This document shows positions 34,104-41,648 of a DNA stretch of 64,000 nt, in pieces; position 1 is the stretch's first letter; each line of letters opens with the position of its first letter. Under the pieces are notes generated by a model. That model made no database searches, had not been told where the DNA came from, and was given only the letters and a program-made list of their open reading frames with translations. A program made the position numbers and the translations under genes. The stretch spans positions 558,001-622,000 of the forward strand of contig NZ_CP147920.1 in NCBI RefSeq assembly GCF_039645995.1, read 5' to 3'. This DNA comes from Sulfurimonas sp. HSL3-1 (GTDB taxonomy: Bacteria > Campylobacterota > Campylobacteria > Campylobacterales > Sulfurimonadaceae).

Positions 34104-34673
34104 TTAAATGAGATGCCCCATCTGCTCTTTTTTGACCTGCAGATAGTTTTCGTTGTGCTCGTTGGGGTCGATGACGATGGGCAGACGCTCGACGATCTCG
34201 ACCCCCTCGATGGCGTTGATCTTCTGCGGGTTGTTGGTCAGCAGGCGGATCTTCTTGATGCCGTAGTGCGCGAGGATAAACTGGACCATTTCGTAGGTAC
34301 GTTCGTCGGCCGCAAACCCCAGCTGGTGATTGGCCGCGACGGTGTCGAAGCCTTTGTCCTGCAGGGCGTAGGCGTTGATCTTGTTGAGCAGCCCGATGTT
34401 ACGCCCCTCCTGTCGCAGGTAGATGACCATGCCGCCCTCTTTTTCGATCATGTTGAGGGCATAGGCGAGCTGGTCGCCGCAGTCGCACTTGAGACTGCCC
34501 AGGGCGTCGCCGGTGAGGCACTCGGAGTGGACCCGTACGACCGGGGTGTCGCCGAAAGGCTCGCGCAGGATGGCAAGGTGCTCTTTATGGCCCTGTTTGA
34601 AGGCCTGGACTTTAAACTTCCCGAAACGGGACGGGAGGTTGGCAACATCAGAAATTTTTATATTTTGAAGCAA
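34104..34673 (-). CDS. ribA: GTP cyclohydrolase II
   Basis: RibA opens GTP to start riboflavin synthesis. At 189 residues it is the stand-alone form, not the RibBA fusion. Zinc-binding cysteines are in CLTGDALGSLKCDCGDQL near residue 53, the catalytic-region MVIYLRQEGRNIGLLNKINAYALQD near 90, and LGFAADERTYE and LLTNNPQKINAIEG follow. The best start is TTG 34673 (MLQNIKISDVANLP), although no strong ribosome site precedes it. It is divergent from hemB and first in a four-gene cluster. Confidence 0.95.
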   Translation of the reverse strand: MLQNIKISDVANLPSRFGKFKVQAFKQGHKEHLAILREPFGDTPVVRVHSECLTGDALGSLKCDCGDQLAYALNMIEKEGGMVIYLRQEGRNIGLLNKINAYALQDKGFDTVAANHQLGFAADERTYEMVQFILAHYGIKKIRLLTNNPQKINAIEGVEIVERLPIVIDPNEHNENYLQVKKEQMGHLI

Positions 34674-34735
34674 AAACAGTTCTTTAACGATGGAATTGTT
34701 ACAATGCGATTATAGCAAAATTGTCAAGGGTGAAC

Positions 34736-35701
34736 ATGTTCCAACGTTTCCGCCGTAACCGGCTCAATTCCCATCTGCGTGCTCTGGTACGCGAATACCA
34801 CGTCCGTGCGGACGATTTTATCTATCCTCTTTTCGTGCGTTCGGGCGAGGGCATCAAGACGGAAGTCGCCTCGATGCCGGGCGTTTTCCAGATGAGTATC
34901 GACGAAGCCATCCGCGAGTGCGACACGCTCAAGGCACTGGGGATCTACTCCATTATCCTCTTCGGGATTCCCGACGTCAAAGACTCCGTGGGCTCCGATG
35001 CGCTGGACGAGAACGGCATCATCGCCACGGCCGTCAAAGCGATCAAGCGGGCCCACCCCGAGATGTTCGTCGTCACGGACCTCTGCTTCTGCGAATACAC
35101 CGACCACGGCCACTGCGGGATCATCGACCATGTGCACGAGACCGTTGATAACGACGCGACACTCGCCATCTCCGGCCAGCAGGCGATCATCCATGCCCAG
35201 GCGGGGGCGGATATGATCGCGCCTTCGGGCATGATGGACGGGATCATCGAGACCCTGCGCACGGCACTTGACGGCAACGGGTTTGAGAACCTGCCGGTCA
35301 TGAGCTACTCGACGAAGTTCGCCAGCGGTTACTACGGGCCGTTCCGCGACGTTGCCGAATCGACGCCGTCCTTCGGGGACCGCGCCACCTATCAGATGGA
35401 CCCTGCCAACCGCCGCGAGGCGATCGCCGAGAGCATCGCGGACGAGATGCAGGGCGCGGACATCCTGATGGTCAAACCGGCCCTGGCCTACCTTGATATT
35501 ATCCGCGACATCCGCGAAGCGACCTCTCTGCCGCTCGCGGTCTACAACGTCAGCGGCGAATACGCCATGCTCAAACACGCAGGAGCGGCCGGGCTGATTG
35601 ATTACGAACGGGTCATGATGGAGACGATGCTCGGCTTCAAACGCGCCGGCGCGGACATCATTATCAGCTACCACGCCAAAGAGGTGGCGGGGCTGCTGTA
35701 G
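34736..35701 (+). CDS. hemB: Delta-aminolevulinic acid dehydratase
   Basis: HemB joins two 5-aminolevulinate molecules into porphobilinogen for heme synthesis. The ATG at 34736 is preferred over TTG 34721 because AAGGGTGA precedes it by about 4-7 nt. The 321 residues show the zinc-type site [14 protein letters not shown] near residue 112, the first substrate lysine in [17 protein letters not shown] and the Schiff-base lysine in [12 protein letters not shown]. It shares the heme theme with hemJ at 41214 and several cytochromes in the window. Confidence 0.96.
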   Translation: MFQRFRRNRLNSHLRALVREYHVRADDFIYPLFVRSGEGIKTEVASMPGVFQMSIDEAIRECDTLKALGIYSIILFGIPDVKDSVGSDALDENGIIATAVKAIKRAHPEMFVVTDLCFCEYTDHGHCGIIDHVHETVDNDATLAISGQQAIIHAQAGADMIAPSGMMDGIIETLRTALDGNGFENLPVMSYSTKFASGYYGPFRDVAESTPSFGDRATYQMDPANRREAIAESIADEMQGADILMVKPALAYLDIIRDIREATSLPLAVYNVSGEYAMLKHAGAAGLIDYERVMMETMLGFKRAGADIIISYHAKEVAGLL

Positions 35702-35720
35702 CCTTTTTCGCACTTTACGA

Positions 35721-35726
35721 TATAAT
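35721..35726 (+). promoter_or_regulatory. -10 box of argF
   Basis: TATAAT in ACGATATAATGGG lies 44 nt before the argF ATG at 35771, giving a leader of about 38 nt that contains CGGGGAAACCCG, a potential small hairpin. No ARG-box-like palindrome was recognised. Confidence 0.5.
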
Positions 35727-35770
35727 GGGCGCTTTCATTCCGGGGAAACCCGTTACGCCGTGAGCAGAAA

Positions 35771-36691
35771 ATGCGACACTTTTTAACCCTCAGAGATTAC
35801 ACCAAAGAGGAGATCCTCTCCATCATCGACCTCGGACTGCAGATCAAGTCCGAGTGCAAACGCCGCGAACACAAGCCCTATCTGGACAAGCAGACGCTGG
35901 CGATGATCTTCGAGAAGAGTTCGACACGGACCCGGGTCAGTTTCGAGACCGGGATCTACCAGCTCGGCGGACAGGGGCTCTTCCTCTCCAACCGCGATAT
36001 TCACCTGGGCCGTGGCGAGCCGGTCAAAGATACGGCCCGCGTCATCTCCTCCATGTGCGACATGGTGATGATCCGCACCTTCGAGCAGAGCATGCTCGAA
36101 GAGTTCGCCTCCTTCTCCAAGGTCCCCGTCATCAACGGCCTCACCGACAGCTACCACCCGGTGCAGCTGCTGGCCGATTATATGACGATGATCGAACACG
36201 GTCAGGCGGAGAACCCTGTTGTCGCCTATGTCGGTGATGGCAACAATATGACCCACTCGTGGCTGATGCTCGCCGCCAAGCTCGGTTTCGAACTGCGCGT
36301 GGCAACGCCGAAAGGGTATGAAGTTGATGCGGCGATCCTGGCGGACGCCCTGGAGATGGCAAAGAGGAGCGGTGCCGTCATCAAGGTCGGGAATGACCCG
36401 AAAGAGGCTATTGCCGGTGCGACAGTCGTGACGACGGACACCTGGGCCTCCATGGGGCAGGAGGACGAAAAGGAGCAGCGCGTCCGCGATTTTGCCGGCT
36501 ACATCGTCGACGAAGCGAAAATGGCGCTTGCTGCGGAAGATGCGATCTTCCTGCACTGCCTGCCGGCCTACCGGGGGCAGGAAGTGAGCGAAGGGGTCCT
36601 CGAAGGTCCCCAGAGTGTGATCTTTGACGAGGCGGAGAACCGCCTTCATGCCCAAAAAGGATTGATGGTCTGGCTCGATCGGGCGCGTTAA
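35771..36691 (+). CDS. argF: Ornithine carbamoyltransferase
   Basis: ArgF makes citrulline from ornithine and carbamoyl phosphate in arginine synthesis. The 306 residues carry the carbamoyl-phosphate motif [15 protein letters not shown] near residue 47, [12 protein letters not shown] near 130, the ornithine loop [15 protein letters not shown] near 220 and the [13 protein letters not shown] signature near 260. It stands as a single gene between hemB and the pentaheme cytochrome gene, each with its own promoter. Confidence 0.96.
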   Translation: MRHFLTLRDYTKEEILSIIDLGLQIKSECKRREHKPYLDKQTLAMIFEKSSTRTRVSFETGIYQLGGQGLFLSNRDIHLGRGEPVKDTARVISSMCDMVMIRTFEQSMLEEFASFSKVPVINGLTDSYHPVQLLADYMTMIEHGQAENPVVAYVGDGNNMTHSWLMLAAKLGFELRVATPKGYEVDAAILADALEMAKRSGAVIKVGNDPKEAIAGATVVTTDTWASMGQEDEKEQRVRDFAGYIVDEAKMALAAEDAIFLHCLPAYRGQEVSEGVLEGPQSVIFDEAENRLHAQKGLMVWLDRAR

Positions 36692-36702
36692 AATCTGTTT
36701 AA

Positions 36703-36752
36703 TTGACTTTGATGCTCCTTCACCCTATAATAGTTTTAATCATAATTAAACT
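36703..36752 (+). promoter_or_regulatory. Consensus sigma-70 promoter with operator-like dyads
   Basis: TTGACT (36703-36708), a 17-nt spacer and TATAAT (36726-36731) form a near-perfect promoter, unusual in this phylum where -35 boxes are weak. AGTTTTAAT-CATA-ATTAAACT (36732-36752) is an imperfect dyad over the expected start site. GTTTAATT at 36697-36704 repeats the half-site in front of the -35. A regulator bound here would block the promoter. Confidence 0.65.
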
Positions 36753-36772
36753 GTTAAAAAGGGACCAAGGTT

Positions 36773-37975
36773 ATGAAACGTTTTGCCGCGACTCTCCTGA
36801 CGTTTGCCGCTATCGGCGCCTCACTGTATGCTACGGAGGCTGCCCCCGAACTCAATTCACAATACCACGACTCGAGCAAGTGTAAATCCTGCCACGCCGC
36901 CATTGTTAATGAATGGTCCGGTTCCTATCACGCCAAATCACATTATAAACATGACGAGTATCTCCGCCAATCGATGGAGTACTACGCCCGCAAGACGCGC
37001 AAGCCCATCAACGCCGTGAAGGTGGAGTGTGCCGCCTGCCATAATCCCCGCGTCGCCGTGACGTCGACGGACATCAATTACCAGATCGATGTTCTGATGG
37101 GATTGGACGAAGGGAGCGAGGTCAATGCCGCGGTCAGCGACAGTTCGCTCTCAGAGGGGGTCAATTGCCTCGTCTGCCACAACGTCGACAGTATCAACCA
37201 TGACCTTCCGGCGGACAAGCGGGGCGTGCACCGGATCAAGTGGAACCCGGTCGGCATCATGAGCGGTCCGATCGAGGACGCGAAGTCCCCATATCACAAG
37301 ACACAGTACCGTGACTTCTTCGGCAAGGACCCAAAACAGCTCTGTTTCGTCTGCCACGCCAATGACCGTTCAACGGAGAACTTTGTCTTTGCCAACACGC
37401 AAAAAGAGTACAAAGATACGAAGAAGCAGTGCGCCGACTGCCATATGAGCCCGAAAAAAGAGGGGGTCGCGTCGAACCTTCCGATCGACAACGGCAAACC
37501 GAAGAAGCGTATGGTCCGCGAACACGGCTTTGTCGGTGCCCATACGAACTGGCTCTGGCAGGATGCCCTGGGGATCGAAGCGAAAAAGAGCGGCGACAGC
37601 TTTATCGTGACGCTCAGCAATGAAAACCCCCACAACATCCCGACAGGCTTCGGCGCCCGGGAGTTGATCCTCGACGTCATCTACCGCAGCGGTTCCAAGG
37701 TGATCGAAACGAAGAGCATCTCGATGACCCAGCACTATACGGACAAACGGGGCAAACCGACGATCCCGCACCTGGCGTCAAGCTCGACAGATGATATGTC
37801 CGTCCCGGCACAGGGTTCGAAGACGTTCAAAGTCCCGATGGTCAAAGGGGCCGGACAGGTGACCTTCGAACTGCACTACCGCCTGGTGAATGACGAAATC
37901 CGCTCACTGCTTGAGCTGAAAGAACCGCAGTGGAGCGAGAAGAAGTTCATCAACCGTACGACCATCCGGCTCTAA
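36773..37975 (+). CDS. Periplasmic pentaheme cytochrome c
   Basis: After a signal peptide (residues 1-20, ending ASLYA) five CxxCH sites appear: CKSCH 37-41, CAACH 86-90, CLVCH 132-136, CFVCH 191-195 and CADCH 220-224. Their spacing suggests a cytochrome c554-like multiheme fold in the N-terminal 240 residues. The C-terminal 160 residues (SNENPHNIPTGFGARELILDV and following) look like a beta-sandwich without hemes. It could act as a terminal or intermediate redox enzyme for nitrogen or sulfur compounds; which one cannot be read. It is a single gene with a strong promoter. Confidence 0.88.
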   Translation: MKRFAATLLTFAAIGASLYATEAAPELNSQYHDSSKCKSCHAAIVNEWSGSYHAKSHYKHDEYLRQSMEYYARKTRKPINAVKVECAACHNPRVAVTSTDINYQIDVLMGLDEGSEVNAAVSDSSLSEGVNCLVCHNVDSINHDLPADKRGVHRIKWNPVGIMSGPIEDAKSPYHKTQYRDFFGKDPKQLCFVCHANDRSTENFVFANTQKEYKDTKKQCADCHMSPKKEGVASNLPIDNGKPKKRMVREHGFVGAHTNWLWQDALGIEAKKSGDSFIVTLSNENPHNIPTGFGARELILDVIYRSGSKVIETKSISMTQHYTDKRGKPTIPHLASSSTDDMSVPAQGSKTFKVPMVKGAGQVTFELHYRLVNDEIRSLLELKEPQWSEKKFINRTTIRL

Positions 37976-37995
37976 AGCGGGGCCGGGGAGCCCGC

Positions 37996-38205
37996 TTAGC
38001 GGTTAATGAGCTTGATCATCACTTCGTCGTCCGCGGTCTCGGCGGGGCGGAAGAAGTGTTTTCCGCAGAACTCTTCATTGATGGTTCTGCACAATCCTTT
38101 GGCATAGATCATCGCGGCGTCTTTGGTATCAAACGACATTTCCGAATCAATGTTTCTCGCATCTTTGAAGCATCCGCACTCTTTTTCCAACTTTACCGTA
38201 ACCAT
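37996..38205 (-). CDS. Small CGCF protein 1
   Basis: This 69-residue protein starts MVTVKLEKECGCFKDA. It has Cys10, Cys12, Cys39 and Cys47 with His50 (LCRTINEEFCGKHFF), and ends ETADDEVMIKLINR. The cysteine/histidine pattern could hold a metal, or the Cys could form disulfides. A close paralogue of the same length lies at 38367-38576. I know of no characterised family. AAGGAAAG precedes the ATG by about 6 nt. It is convergent with the cytochrome gene, 20 bp away. Confidence 0.75.
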   Translation of the reverse strand: MVTVKLEKECGCFKDARNIDSEMSFDTKDAAMIYAKGLCRTINEEFCGKHFFRPAETADDEVMIKLINR

Positions 38206-38366
38206 TGTTCTTTCCTTATCGTGGTGTTTTACAGAGATAAAACTGCGGTTGCATAGGCTATTCTACAGCGGGGTATAAAAGGGCCGGAAAAGGTGTTGAT
38301 CAGAGAGAAGAGTGGGGGAGATAACGGTGCCGCCGATACCGGCGGCTTCGCGGTGTGACGAACGGC

Positions 38367-38576
38367 TCAGCCGTTCATCGCCAGGTTGATGGTCATTTCG
38401 TTGTCCGCCGTTTCCGTAACGCGGAAAACATGCTTCTGGCAGAAAGTCTCGTTCATATCGCTGCAGAGCTCCTGAGCATACAGGAGGGCGTCGTCTTTGT
38501 TCTCGAAGGTCTTGACCGCTTCATAGTCCGAACGTTTGAAACAGCCGCACTCTTTTTCCATTTTAACTGTGATCAT
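38367..38576 (-). CDS. Small CGCF protein 2
   Basis: I placed the start at ATG 38576 (MITVKMEKECGCFKRS), 6-10 nt behind GAGGATAG, rather than at the upstream in-frame start at 38609, because this aligns exactly with its 69-residue paralogue. Cys10, Cys12, Cys38, Cys46 and His49 are kept, as are YA, LC, NE, FC, KH, FR and ETAD. The two copies lie 161 bp apart in the same direction, each with its own ribosome site, which suggests tandem duplication followed by divergence. Function unknown. Confidence 0.75.
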   Translation of the reverse strand: MITVKMEKECGCFKRSDYEAVKTFENKDDALLYAQELCSDMNETFCQKHVFRVTETADNEMTINLAMNG

Positions 38577-38674
38577 TTCTCTATCCTCAATGAAATTCAG
38601 GAGCAGCATTCTACAGAGGCAGGATTAAGGGGGAGTAAAAAGATGAAGTCAGGTCGCCCGGGGTGGGCGGGGCG

Positions 38675-39640
38675 TCAGTAAGCGGCGCCGGTAACGCTGC
38701 GGACTTTCTCCATGATCTCGCGGGCGGCTTCGCTGGCCTTGGCCGCGCCGGCTTTGAGAATGTCGCGGACCTCGTCCTGGTGCGCTTCGTAGTAGGCGCG
38801 TTTTTCGCGGTAGGGGCGGAAATGTTCCCAGATCACCTCTGCCAGGTAGAGCTTGAAATGGCCATGCCCTTCGCCGCCGCGCTCGTAGCGCTCCTGGAGC
38901 GCGAGGCACTCATCCTCGTCGAGGAAGAGCTTGGCGATATTGTAGACGTTGCATCCGCGCCACTCTTTGGGCTCTTCCATCGGGACGGCTTCGGTGACGA
39001 TCTTCTTGATCGTCTTGAGCTGGGCTTTCTCGTCGCCGAAGATGTTGATCGTGTTGCCGTAGCTCTTGCTCATCTTCTGTCCGTCGATGCCCGGGACCGT
39101 CGCCACGTTTTCATCGACACGGAATTCGGGCAGTTTCAGGATGTCGCCGTAGGCGTTGTTGAAACGGATGGCGATATCGCGGGCGATCTCGACGTGCTGG
39201 ATCTGGTCCTTGCCGACGGGGACGACGTCGACGTCATAGAGCAGGATGTCAGCCGCCATCAGCACCGGGTAGGCAAAGAGGCTGTGGTTGGCGGAGATCC
39301 CCTTGGCGACCTTGTCTTTGTAGCTGTGGGCGCGCTCGAGCAGCCCCATCGGGGTGAAGGAGGAGAGGAACCAGTAGAGCTCGAGCACCTCTTTGACGTC
39401 GCTCTGGACCCAGAAGGTCGATTTTTCCGGGTCGATGCCCAGGGCGAGGAAGTCGGTGGCGGCCTGCATCGTCAGTTCGGAAAGGCGCCGGCCGTCCTGG
39501 ACCGTCGTCATAGCGTGATAGTTGGCGATAAAGGCAAAAACCTCGTTCTCCGCCTGCGAATCGACCATGGCCTTGATCGAGCCGAAATAGTTGCCGATAT
39601 GCAGGTCACCGGAGGGTTGGATGCCTGTAAAAACTCTCAT
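38675..39640 (-). CDS. trpS: Tryptophanyl-tRNA synthetase
   Basis: TrpS charges tRNA-Trp. The 321-residue class I synthetase has the HIGH-type motif GIQPSGDLHIGNYFGSI at residues 6-22 and the KMSKS motif DGQKMSKSYGNTI near residue 194. In between, VPVGKDQIQHVEIARDIA is typical. TATAAT on the minus strand (39670-39665) is a likely -10 about 25 nt before the ATG. It is divergent from hpf. Confidence 0.96.
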   Translation of the reverse strand: MRVFTGIQPSGDLHIGNYFGSIKAMVDSQAENEVFAFIANYHAMTTVQDGRRLSELTMQAATDFLALGIDPEKSTFWVQSDVKEVLELYWFLSSFTPMGLLERAHSYKDKVAKGISANHSLFAYPVLMAADILLYDVDVVPVGKDQIQHVEIARDIAIRFNNAYGDILKLPEFRVDENVATVPGIDGQKMSKSYGNTINIFGDEKAQLKTIKKIVTEAVPMEEPKEWRGCNVYNIAKLFLDEDECLALQERYERGGEGHGHFKLYLAEVIWEHFRPYREKRAYYEAHQDEVRDILKAGAAKASEAAREIMEKVRSVTGAAY

Positions 39641-39718
39641 TGCTTCTCCTCTTTTAGTCGCGGCATTATAGCGTAAGAGGTTGAAAAGGGGCGCAGCGCC
39701 CCGCTGACGGCGGAATAT

Positions 39719-39750
39719 TTGATATCAATTTAGATATCTTCTGTTATACT
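39719..39750 (+). promoter_or_regulatory. hpf promoter with two tandem palindromes
   Basis: TTGATATCAA (39719-39728) and AGATATCT (39732-39739) are adjacent palindromes sharing the core GATATC, with centres 12 bp apart. They occupy the place of the -35 region of the -10 box TATACT (39745-39750) for hpf. Upstream, GGGGCGCAGCGCCCC (39688-39702) is a GC-rich hairpin between trpS and hpf. A dimeric regulator site is plausible. Confidence 0.5.
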
Positions 39751-39781
39751 TTTTTTATCCCAAAAAGAAAAAGGATTTACG

Positions 39782-40111
39782 ATGAATACTCCTATTCGCA
39801 CAAAAGATATTACATTGACGGACAATACCCGCGACCACGTTCTGAAAGCCAAAGAACAGTTCATGAAATTCGGACTCGATATTACGACGATCAATGTCCT
39901 GCTGAGCAAAGTCAAAAACGGCGTTGAAGCAGAATTCGATATCCATATCGCCCATAACACACCGGTTGTGATTAGCCAGCAAGACGCCGACCTTGATGCG
40001 GCGATCGATATGGCCGTCGAGCGTGCGAATAAAGCCCTCCGCCGTCTGCACGACAAACTTAAATCCCACCGCGGACCGGGCCTCAAAGACCTCGAGGTTC
40101 AGGAGGCCTAA
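39782..40111 (+). CDS. hpf: Ribosome hibernation factor, short HPF/YfiA type
   Basis: The 109 residues fit the short HPF/RaiA fold, which binds the decoding centre of idle ribosomes: IRTKDITLTDNTRDHVLKAKEQFMKF is the first strand-helix and VISQQDADLDAAIDMAVERANKALRRLHDKLKSHRG the second helix with its basic face. No C-terminal dimerisation domain of long HPF is present. AAAAAGG lies upstream of the ATG. It is followed after 5 bases by trxC. The promoter carries tandem palindromes that could report growth state. Confidence 0.9.
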   Translation: MNTPIRTKDITLTDNTRDHVLKAKEQFMKFGLDITTINVLLSKVKNGVEAEFDIHIAHNTPVVISQQDADLDAAIDMAVERANKALRRLHDKLKSHRGPGLKDLEVQEA

Positions 40112-40116
40112 GAGTC

Positions 40117-40548
40117 ATGGACAAGCGCAAAGTGGTCTGCCCCCACTGCGGGCAGGTCAATGCCGTCCCGGTCAAAGAGACCTACGCCAAGGCCAACTGC
40201 GGCCACTGCAGACACTCCCTCCTCGATACGAAACCCATTGCCCTTGACGCGAGCGCCTTCGACAACCAGATCGCCAACAGCGATATTCCGGTCATCGTCG
40301 ACTTCTGGGCCCCGTGGTGCGGTCCCTGCCGCATGATGGCGCCGGCGTTTGAGGAAGCCGCGACTTCCTTTGTGCTGAAAGCCAGGTTCGCCAAGGTCAA
40401 TACGGAAGAGCAGCAGGCGCTGGCATCGCGCTTTCATATCCAGTCCATTCCGACGCTGATCGCCTTCAAAGGGGGGCGGGAAGTCGACCGGGTTTCCGGC
40501 GCCCTCAGCGCCGAGCAGCTCCGGCAGTGGGTCGGGCGTTTTCTCTGA
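40117..40548 (+). CDS. trxC: Thioredoxin 2
   Basis: The 143 residues have a zinc-binding N-terminal extension (VCPHCGQVNAV, then NCGHCRHSLL) that separates thioredoxin 2 from thioredoxin 1, then a thioredoxin fold with the active site FWAPWCGPCRMMAP near residue 67 and the cis-Pro IQSIPTLIAFKGG. It reduces protein disulfides in the cytoplasm and is often linked to oxidative stress. It starts 5 bases after hpf, so the two probably form one transcript. Confidence 0.94.
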   Translation: MDKRKVVCPHCGQVNAVPVKETYAKANCGHCRHSLLDTKPIALDASAFDNQIANSDIPVIVDFWAPWCGPCRMMAPAFEEAATSFVLKARFAKVNTEEQQALASRFHIQSIPTLIAFKGGREVDRVSGALSAEQLRQWVGRFL

Positions 40549-40562
40549 TATAATGCTGCCCC

Positions 40563-41204
40563 ATGAAACGGGGCACGACATTGAAACTACTTCTTTTACT
40601 TCTACTCTCTTTAACACTGGCAACGGCAGACGACAATGTGACAGCGGAGGATAACGACTATTCCGTGCGGGTCGGATACGGTTTCTCCGATGAAAGCGAT
40701 CTCGGTGAAATTATCTCCTTGATGGGCAACCAGCACCCGGCGGATACGTCGGCGGGCGGTGTCGAGTTCGGATACCGTTTTTCCCGTGATACATGGGGGC
40801 TTCCCCTGGACTTCTACCTCAAAGGGGGCGTGAACCGTTTCTTCGAAAACGGGTATCAGAACGACTTTATGGAGATGACCCTTTATATCAAGGCCTATTG
40901 GAACTTCCGGCCGTGGGAGCGCACGATCCGCCTCGGGTTCGGGGAGGGCGCCTCTTATGCCTGGGGCATTCCCTACGTCGAGAAACTCGAAGCCCAGGCC
41001 GAAGGCGATCACAACTCGCGCTTTCTCAACTACCTCGACATCTCCTTCGATTTCGACCTGGGGCGCATGGTCGGCTACCGGCCGCTATACGATACCTATG
41101 CCGGGTACGCCCTCAAGCACCGTTCGGGCATCTACGGGGCGATCAACGGTGTGCGCCGCGGCGGATCGAACTATAACCTCTGGTATGTCGAACACAACTT
41201 TTAG
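40563..41204 (+). CDS. Outer-membrane beta-barrel protein
   Basis: The 213-residue precursor has a signal peptide (KLLLLLLLSLTLATA) and beta strands with aromatic girdles (YSVRVGYGF, GGVEFGYRF, FYLKGGVNRFF, LYIKAYWNF), ending EHNF with the usual terminal Phe. ALKHRSGIYGAINGVRRGG faintly resembles the active-site region of PagL-like lipid A deacylases, but the Ser/His/Glu set is not clearly met, so that is only a possibility. TATAAT (40549-40554) ends 8 nt before the ATG, implying a leaderless or nearly leaderless mRNA independent of trxC. Confidence 0.75.
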   Translation: MKRGTTLKLLLLLLLSLTLATADDNVTAEDNDYSVRVGYGFSDESDLGEIISLMGNQHPADTSAGGVEFGYRFSRDTWGLPLDFYLKGGVNRFFENGYQNDFMEMTLYIKAYWNFRPWERTIRLGFGEGASYAWGIPYVEKLEAQAEGDHNSRFLNYLDISFDFDLGRMVGYRPLYDTYAGYALKHRSGIYGAINGVRRGGSNYNLWYVEHNF

Positions 41205-41213
41205 GAGTACTAC

Positions 41214-41648
41214 ATGCAATACTACAACTGGATTCTCGCCTTTCACGTCATGAGCCTTATCAGCTGGATGGCCGTGCTGTTTTACCTGCCGCGCCTCTTT
41301 GTCTACCACACCGAGTATGCGTCCAATGCAGGCTTTGTTGAGGTCGTCAAGATCCAGGAACACAAGATCTACCACTATATCGGCGTGCCGGCGATGTGGG
41401 CGACGATCCTGAGCGGCGGGGCGATGATCGCGCTGAATCCTTCGCTGTTCCAGAGCGGCGGCTGGCTGCATGCGAAGCTGACGGCGGCGCTGCTGCTGAT
41501 CATCTATCATTTCACCCTCGGGCGCTACAAGAAGCAGCTGGCGGAGGGGACGTGCACCAAGAGCGGCAAGTTTTTCCGTGCCTACAATGAAATCCCGACC
41601 CTGCTGATGATCTTTATCGTCATCATGGTGATCGTCAAGCCCTTCTAA
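41214..41648 (+). CDS. hemJ: Protoporphyrinogen IX oxidase, HemJ type
   Basis: HemJ performs the penultimate step of heme synthesis in many proteobacteria lacking HemG or HemY. The 144 residues have four membrane helices. The essential His is in ILAFHVMSLISWMAVLFYLPRLFVYH, with a second His/Arg set in GGWLHAKLTAALLLIIYHF and a conserved Lys. It starts 9 bases after the outer-membrane gene and overlaps the convergent GGDEF-like gene by four bases. It complements hemB at 34736. Confidence 0.88.
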   Translation: MQYYNWILAFHVMSLISWMAVLFYLPRLFVYHTEYASNAGFVEVVKIQEHKIYHYIGVPAMWATILSGGAMIALNPSLFQSGGWLHAKLTAALLLIIYHFTLGRYKKQLAEGTCTKSGKFFRAYNEIPTLLMIFIVIMVIVKPF

